From UBA2336 sp964419145 (GTDB taxonomy: Bacteria > Bacteroidota > Bacteroidia > Cytophagales > Cyclobacteriaceae): DNA of 64,000 bases. The DNA lies in contig CAYQOM010000002.1 in the NCBI GenBank assembly GCA_964419145.1, positions 1-64,000 on the forward strand, in the 5' to 3' direction. Under the pieces are notes generated by a model, which saw only the letters and a program-made list of their open reading frames with translations, was not told where the DNA came from and did not search any database. Of the stretch, positions 60,535 through 64,000 are shown piece after piece; position 1 is the first letter of the stretch, and every line of letters begins with the position of its first letter. Made by a program: the position numbers and the translations under genes.

Positions 60535-62031
60535 ATGATTAAAATACTCAGCGCGCAACAGATCAGGGAACTGGATGCCTACACCATCAAACATGAACCC
60601 ATTCCTTCTATCGACTTGATGGAGCGGGCCTGTCGTGCGTTTTGTTCATGGTTTACCACACACTTTGATACACGCTATACGGTTGGCATTGTTTGCGGCA
60701 CAGGAAACAACGGTGGCGATGGATTGGGCATTGCCCGCATGTTGTTGGATTGGAATTATTCCGTTAAGGTTTGGGTAGTTGAAGGTGGCGTACGTGAATC
60801 GCAGGACTTTAAAACGAACCTCCAACGCCTGAAGGAGAAAATTCAAATTCAGTCAATTAGTAAGGATTACGATAAGGGGCTGTTTGTTGGATGCGATGTA
60901 TTGATTGATGCCTTGTTTGGCTCCGGCTTATCACGACCAGTTGAAGGGGTAAGTGCAGAAGTGATTCATTGTTTGAATCAGGCAGATGCGTTTCGCGTTG
61001 CGGTTGACATTCCCTCTGGGTTGATGGTTGATGCACCTTCTGCGGGTGCCATCATTAAAGCTGATCATACTGTATCTTTTCAATTGCCCAAGCTTGCATT
61101 CTTTTTGCCTGAAAATCACCCCTATGTTGGTGAATGGCATGTAGTGGATATTGGTTTAAGTAAGGCAGGACTTGAGCAAACACAAACCAACACATTTCTA
61201 CTTACCAAAAAAGATGTAGTCCGGTTGGTTAAACCGCAACACAAGTTTGATCACAAGGGAAAGCGGGGCCATGCTTTACTCATTGCCGGAAGTTATGGTA
61301 AAATGGGTGCGGCCGTATTGGCTTCTCGTGCGGCCCTTCGTACAGGTGTGGGATTACTCACATCACACGTTCCGGTGAAAGGATACGAGATTATTCAAAC
61401 CGCGGTGCCTGAAGCCATGGTGAGTATTGATCTGGCAGATGAGTGTTTCTCTACTATACCAGAAATTGAACCTTACACGGCTATTGGCATCGGCCCGGGT
61501 TTGGGCAAGGATAAAAAAACGGCTCAGACATTGCAAGTTGTATTGGAGAAAACCGATGCTCCTGTGGTGTTGGATGCCGATGCACTGAATATTATAAGTG
61601 AAAACCGGGAGTTGCTTGCGCTATTAAGACCGGGAACAATTCTTACACCGCATCCAAAAGAATTTGAACGTTTAGCGGGATCATCAAAAAATGACTTTGA
61701 ACGCTTGGACCGGCAACGGGCATTTTCAAAAGAGTATAAAATTGTGGTCCTATTAAAGGGAGCCTACACAACCATCACATCTCCGGAAGGCAATATGTTC
61801 ATTAATAATACCGGTAACCCAGCTATGGCTACGGGTGGAAGTGGCGATGTACTGACTGGCATACTCACTGCCCTATTGGCGCAGGGGTACTCTTCCGTTG
61901 AGGCCGCACAGCTGGGCGTATGGTTACATGGCCTGGCTGGTGATGAAGCCCGCAGAAAGCTCGGCCAACGCGGACTGATTGCCTCTGATTTTATTGAGCA
62001 CCTGCCGGTAGCGTTTTCAAGTTTGCGGTAA
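60535..62031 (+). CDS. nnr: Bifunctional NAD(P)H-hydrate epimerase/dehydratase
   Basis: 498 residues. The N-terminal YjeF_N epimerase domain (about 1-215: GIVCGTGNNGGDGLGIARML, DALFGSGLSRPVEG, DIPSGL) is followed by the ADP/ATP-dependent dehydratase (about 225-498: GHALLIAGSYGKMGAAVLAS, AIGIGPGLGKDK, LTPHPKEFERLAG, GNPAMATGGSGDVLTG). Repairs damaged NADH and NADPH hydrates. Full length. A possible TGAT-N4-ATCA site (60464-60475) lies 28.5 bp before its -7 box. Confidence 0.95.
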   Translation: MIKILSAQQIRELDAYTIKHEPIPSIDLMERACRAFCSWFTTHFDTRYTVGIVCGTGNNGGDGLGIARMLLDWNYSVKVWVVEGGVRESQDFKTNLQRLKEKIQIQSISKDYDKGLFVGCDVLIDALFGSGLSRPVEGVSAEVIHCLNQADAFRVAVDIPSGLMVDAPSAGAIIKADHTVSFQLPKLAFFLPENHPYVGEWHVVDIGLSKAGLEQTQTNTFLLTKKDVVRLVKPQHKFDHKGKRGHALLIAGSYGKMGAAVLASRAALRTGVGLLTSHVPVKGYEIIQTAVPEAMVSIDLADECFSTIPEIEPYTAIGIGPGLGKDKKTAQTLQVVLEKTDAPVVLDADALNIISENRELLALLRPGTILTPHPKEFERLAGSSKNDFERLDRQRAFSKEYKIVVLLKGAYTTITSPEGNMFINNTGNPAMATGGSGDVLTGILTALLAQGYSSVEAAQLGVWLHGLAGDEARRKLGQRGLIASDFIEHLPVAFSSLR

Positions 62032-62125
62032 ATAATTCACTTTTATTTAAACCTTTTGGGCTTTAGAAGCATCTAATAGGCAAATTCTCAAAACAATTGG
62101 TTCGGATTTTGCGTATTTTAAACAT

Positions 62126-62476
62126 ATGAACGTGCTTAAAACCTTTACCATCCTCCTTTTTTGCCTGTTATCCGGCATGGCTATGGCGCAGGATGGTGCT
62201 TATCAGCCAGAGCGCGCTTCGTTAGCAAAATCGATTTCAATATACCCCAACCCCGCTACAGAGTACATTGAAATAAACCTTGATCAGCTAAATGCCGGTA
62301 AGGTTAAACTCTCTCTCTATAACATTATCGGCAATGAAATGAATGCTGAGACTGAGGTGATTGACGATCACAAGATACGCGTTCGGGTAAAGGATTTTGC
62401 CGCAGGCTATTACCTCATTGCCCTTCGGGATGATGAAACCAAATTCAAGGGTACCTATAAATTTCTAAAACGCTGA
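62126..62476 (+). CDS. Small exported protein made of a T9SS type A sorting domain
   Basis: 116 residues: signal peptide (TFTILLFCLLSGMAMAQ), short linker, then the C-terminal sorting domain (about 36-116) with the diagnostic ISIYPNPATEYIEINLDQL, VKLSLYNIIGNEM and GYYLIALRDDE. Normally this domain closes a large cargo protein; here almost nothing precedes it. It may be a stand-alone carrier-like protein or the remnant of a larger one. Overlaps the convergent aldolase gene by 12 bp. Confidence 0.85.
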   Translation: MNVLKTFTILLFCLLSGMAMAQDGAYQPERASLAKSISIYPNPATEYIEINLDQLNAGKVKLSLYNIIGNEMNAETEVIDDHKIRVRVKDFAAGYYLIALRDDETKFKGTYKFLKR

Positions 62477-63493
62477 ACATAGCGCTTTTGCTTTTTCAGC
62501 GAACTGATCTACTTCTTTTTCTGTCGTGTCGAACGAACACATTAACCGGCATTCGTTGGTTCGGTCGTTCCATACGTAAAAGAAAAACTCCTGTTGCAGC
62601 GCTTCTGTAATTTCTTTTGGGATGATGGCGAACACCCCATTGCCATCCACAGCCTGCGTAATTTTTATTTGAGGAATTTGCCGGAGGGCATGCTCCAGTT
62701 TTTTAGCCATACGGTTGGCGTGTGTGGCACTGCGTTTCCATAAATCATTTGAAAGAAGCGCATCAAATTGCGCAGTGATGAAACGCATTTTGGAATGAAG
62801 CTGCATGCCTTGCTTGCGGATGTAGGCAAATTGTTTGGCAAGTGCGGGATTAAAAAACAAAACCGCTTCGCCAAACATCATTCCGTTTTTTGTTCCGCCA
62901 AACGAAAGTACATCCACACCGGCATCTTTAGTAAAGGTTTTGAAATCCTGACCCAGGCTAACAGCCGCATTACTGATGCGTGCACCATCCATGTGGAGAT
63001 AAAAGTTGTATTTCTTCGCTACTTCGGATAGTGATTTTACTTCATCTGCTGTATATACCGTGCTGTATTCGGTGGATTGCGAAATGGAAATAACTTTTGC
63101 CTGCGGATGATGCTGGTCGCCTAACCGCTGAATACGATTCTCCACCTGGTCAGCGTATATTTTTCCGTTGGTGGTGGGTATGCCAATCAATTTACAGCCG
63201 GTAAATTTTTCAGGGGCAGTTGATTCATCCACATTGATGTGCGCCAACTCAGGACAGACAATGGCATTGTACGATTGAGTTGCTGCGGTTAAACCAAGTA
63301 CATTGGCACCTGTACCGTTGTATACAAAGAACACTTCTGTATCATCACCAAAAAGCGATTTGAATTTTTTAACCACGCGTGCTGTAATTTCATCAGCACC
63401 GTATGAGCCCATGTGTTCGTGGTTGGCCTGGTGCAAGGCCTCCATAATTTCCGGGTGCACACCGGAGTAGTTGTCGCTGGCGAAAGCTTTCAT
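62465..63493 (-). CDS. Threonine aldolase / beta-eliminating lyase family PLP enzyme
   Basis: 342 residues, fold type I PLP enzyme. Schiff-base lysine Lys202 in LSFGGTKNGMMFGEA; MDGARISNAAVSLG near 168-181 supplies the PLP-contacting Asp and Arg; DNYSGVHPEIMEAL at the start and VYNGTGANVLGL near 58. Splits L-(allo)-threonine to glycine and acetaldehyde, or acts on a related amino acid. Single gene; upstream is a short repetitive stretch (ATAGTCAATAGTCAATAG). Confidence 0.9.
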   Translation of the reverse strand: MKAFASDNYSGVHPEIMEALHQANHEHMGSYGADEITARVVKKFKSLFGDDTEVFFVYNGTGANVLGLTAATQSYNAIVCPELAHINVDESTAPEKFTGCKLIGIPTTNGKIYADQVENRIQRLGDQHHPQAKVISISQSTEYSTVYTADEVKSLSEVAKKYNFYLHMDGARISNAAVSLGQDFKTFTKDAGVDVLSFGGTKNGMMFGEAVLFFNPALAKQFAYIRKQGMQLHSKMRFITAQFDALLSNDLWKRSATHANRMAKKLEHALRQIPQIKITQAVDGNGVFAIIPKEITEALQQEFFFYVWNDRTNECRLMCSFDTTEKEVDQFAEKAKALCSAF

Positions 63494-63568
63494 GCAACAA
63501 GTATAGAATGTCGATAGTCAATAGTCAATAGTTTAAATAACCATGGGCTATTGACTAACGATCAAAGC

Positions 63569-64000
63569 CTACTCCAATCCAATCATCATAAACGCGCCCC
63601 AATAAATCGGATCGGGATATTCCGCTCGGATTTCTTTCTTGGCTTCGATGAAGCTCTGTCGCATATTATTGGTGTTAAGCCACTTTTGATAAAACTTCAG
63701 CATCAGTTTTTGTGTAGCTTCATCATCCACCTTAAACATACTCATGATGAGCACCTTTGCACCTGCTACCAGAAAAGCACGCTGCAAACCGAACACACCT
63801 TCACCAGCCTGTAATTCACCTAATCCGGTTTCGCAAGCACTGAGTACCACCAGGTCGGTTCGGTCGAGGTTCAGGTTCATGGCCTCATACGCGGTGAGGA
63901 TACCGCTTTCCATGTTGTAGTTGTAGTCGGTTTTGTCCAGCAAGTCGCCAGCGCCCTTTAAAAGCAAGCCATTTCGTAGCAGCGGGTTTTGCGTCAAAGC
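63569..64000 (-). CDS. C-terminal part of a CHAT-domain protease-like protein (5' end outside window)
   Basis: The last 144 or so codons of a larger protein that continues past the window edge. The nucleophile Cys is in VVLSACETGLGE (codon at 63835-63833), with GEGVFGLQRAFLVAGAK and MSMFKVDDEAT following, the CHAT (caspase-like) signature. The catalytic His would lie upstream, outside the window. In Bacteroidota such proteins often carry N-terminal TPR repeats; whether that holds here cannot be seen. An in-frame TTG near the edge is not a real start. Confidence 0.88.
   Translation of the reverse strand, partial: ALTQNPLLRNGLLLKGAGDLLDKTDYNYNMESGILTAYEAMNLNLDRTDLVVLSACETGLGELQAGEGVFGLQRAFLVAGAKVLIMSMFKVDDEATQKLMLKFYQKWLNTNNMRQSFIEAKKEIRAEYPDPIYWGAFMMIGLE

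Overview
The window looks like chromosomal DNA of a Bacteroidota bacterium, most like an aerobic or microaerobic member of Cytophagales. The pointers are a T9SS-type C-terminal sorting domain, a HmuY-family heme lipoprotein next to a TonB receptor, a fused ccoNO cbb3 oxidase gene, LytS/LytTR two-component pairs, tandem secreted amidohydrolases, and TAnnTTTG-type -7 promoter boxes. No tRNA or rRNA gene, CRISPR array, insertion sequence, prophage or replication origin was seen.

Layout. 1-2894 is the 5' part of a very large secreted repeat protein. 3095-6518 holds a Crp/Fnr regulator, a B12-dependent (class II) ribonucleotide reductase and the Fe-S repair protein RIC. 6679-11453 has small membrane and NTF2-like proteins, an outer-membrane protein with a palindromic repeat at its front, an APC permease and a FabH-like ketosynthase. 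11454-11896 is the only gene-free stretch above 300 bp and holds a candidate structured RNA on the minus strand. 12936-18852 is a cbb3 oxidase operon (ccoNO-Q-P-G-H-tauE). 18845-23610 is an AraC regulator with a heme-uptake pair. 24400-28229 is a hybrid response regulator, its kinase and two universal stress proteins. 28286-31587 has assorted small genes. 31687-36094 is a LytS/LytTR locus with one intact kinase, one degenerate kinase and a novel repeat protein. 36351-40738 is three amidohydrolase paralogues. 40810-47129 has YitT, a second LytS/LytTR pair, a GAF kinase and a small AT-rich patch with a nonsense-mutated gene. 47160-60466 is a complex I cluster without nuoEFG, directly behind a 2-oxoacid:ferredoxin oxidoreductase and divergent from a ferredoxin gene. 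60535-64000 holds NAD(P)H-hydrate repair, a sorting-domain protein, a threonine-aldolase-like enzyme and the end of a CHAT protein.

How it fits together. The window is dominated by electron transport and redox or oxygen response: the high-affinity oxidase, a complex I probably fed by ferredoxin, oxygen-independent ribonucleotide reduction, Fe-S repair and heme uptake. Eight intergenic copies of a Crp/Fnr-type operator (TGAC-N4-RTCA) tie these genes together. They lie before the Crp/Fnr gene, ric, the ketosynthase, ccoNO, the AraC/heme locus, the kinase/Usp pair, osmC and the kor/ferredoxin divergent promoter. Five of them sit at one of two fixed distances from a recognisable -7 box. The two Crp-type regulators in the window share the E-[TS]-V-I-R recognition-helix signature and are the obvious candidate binders.
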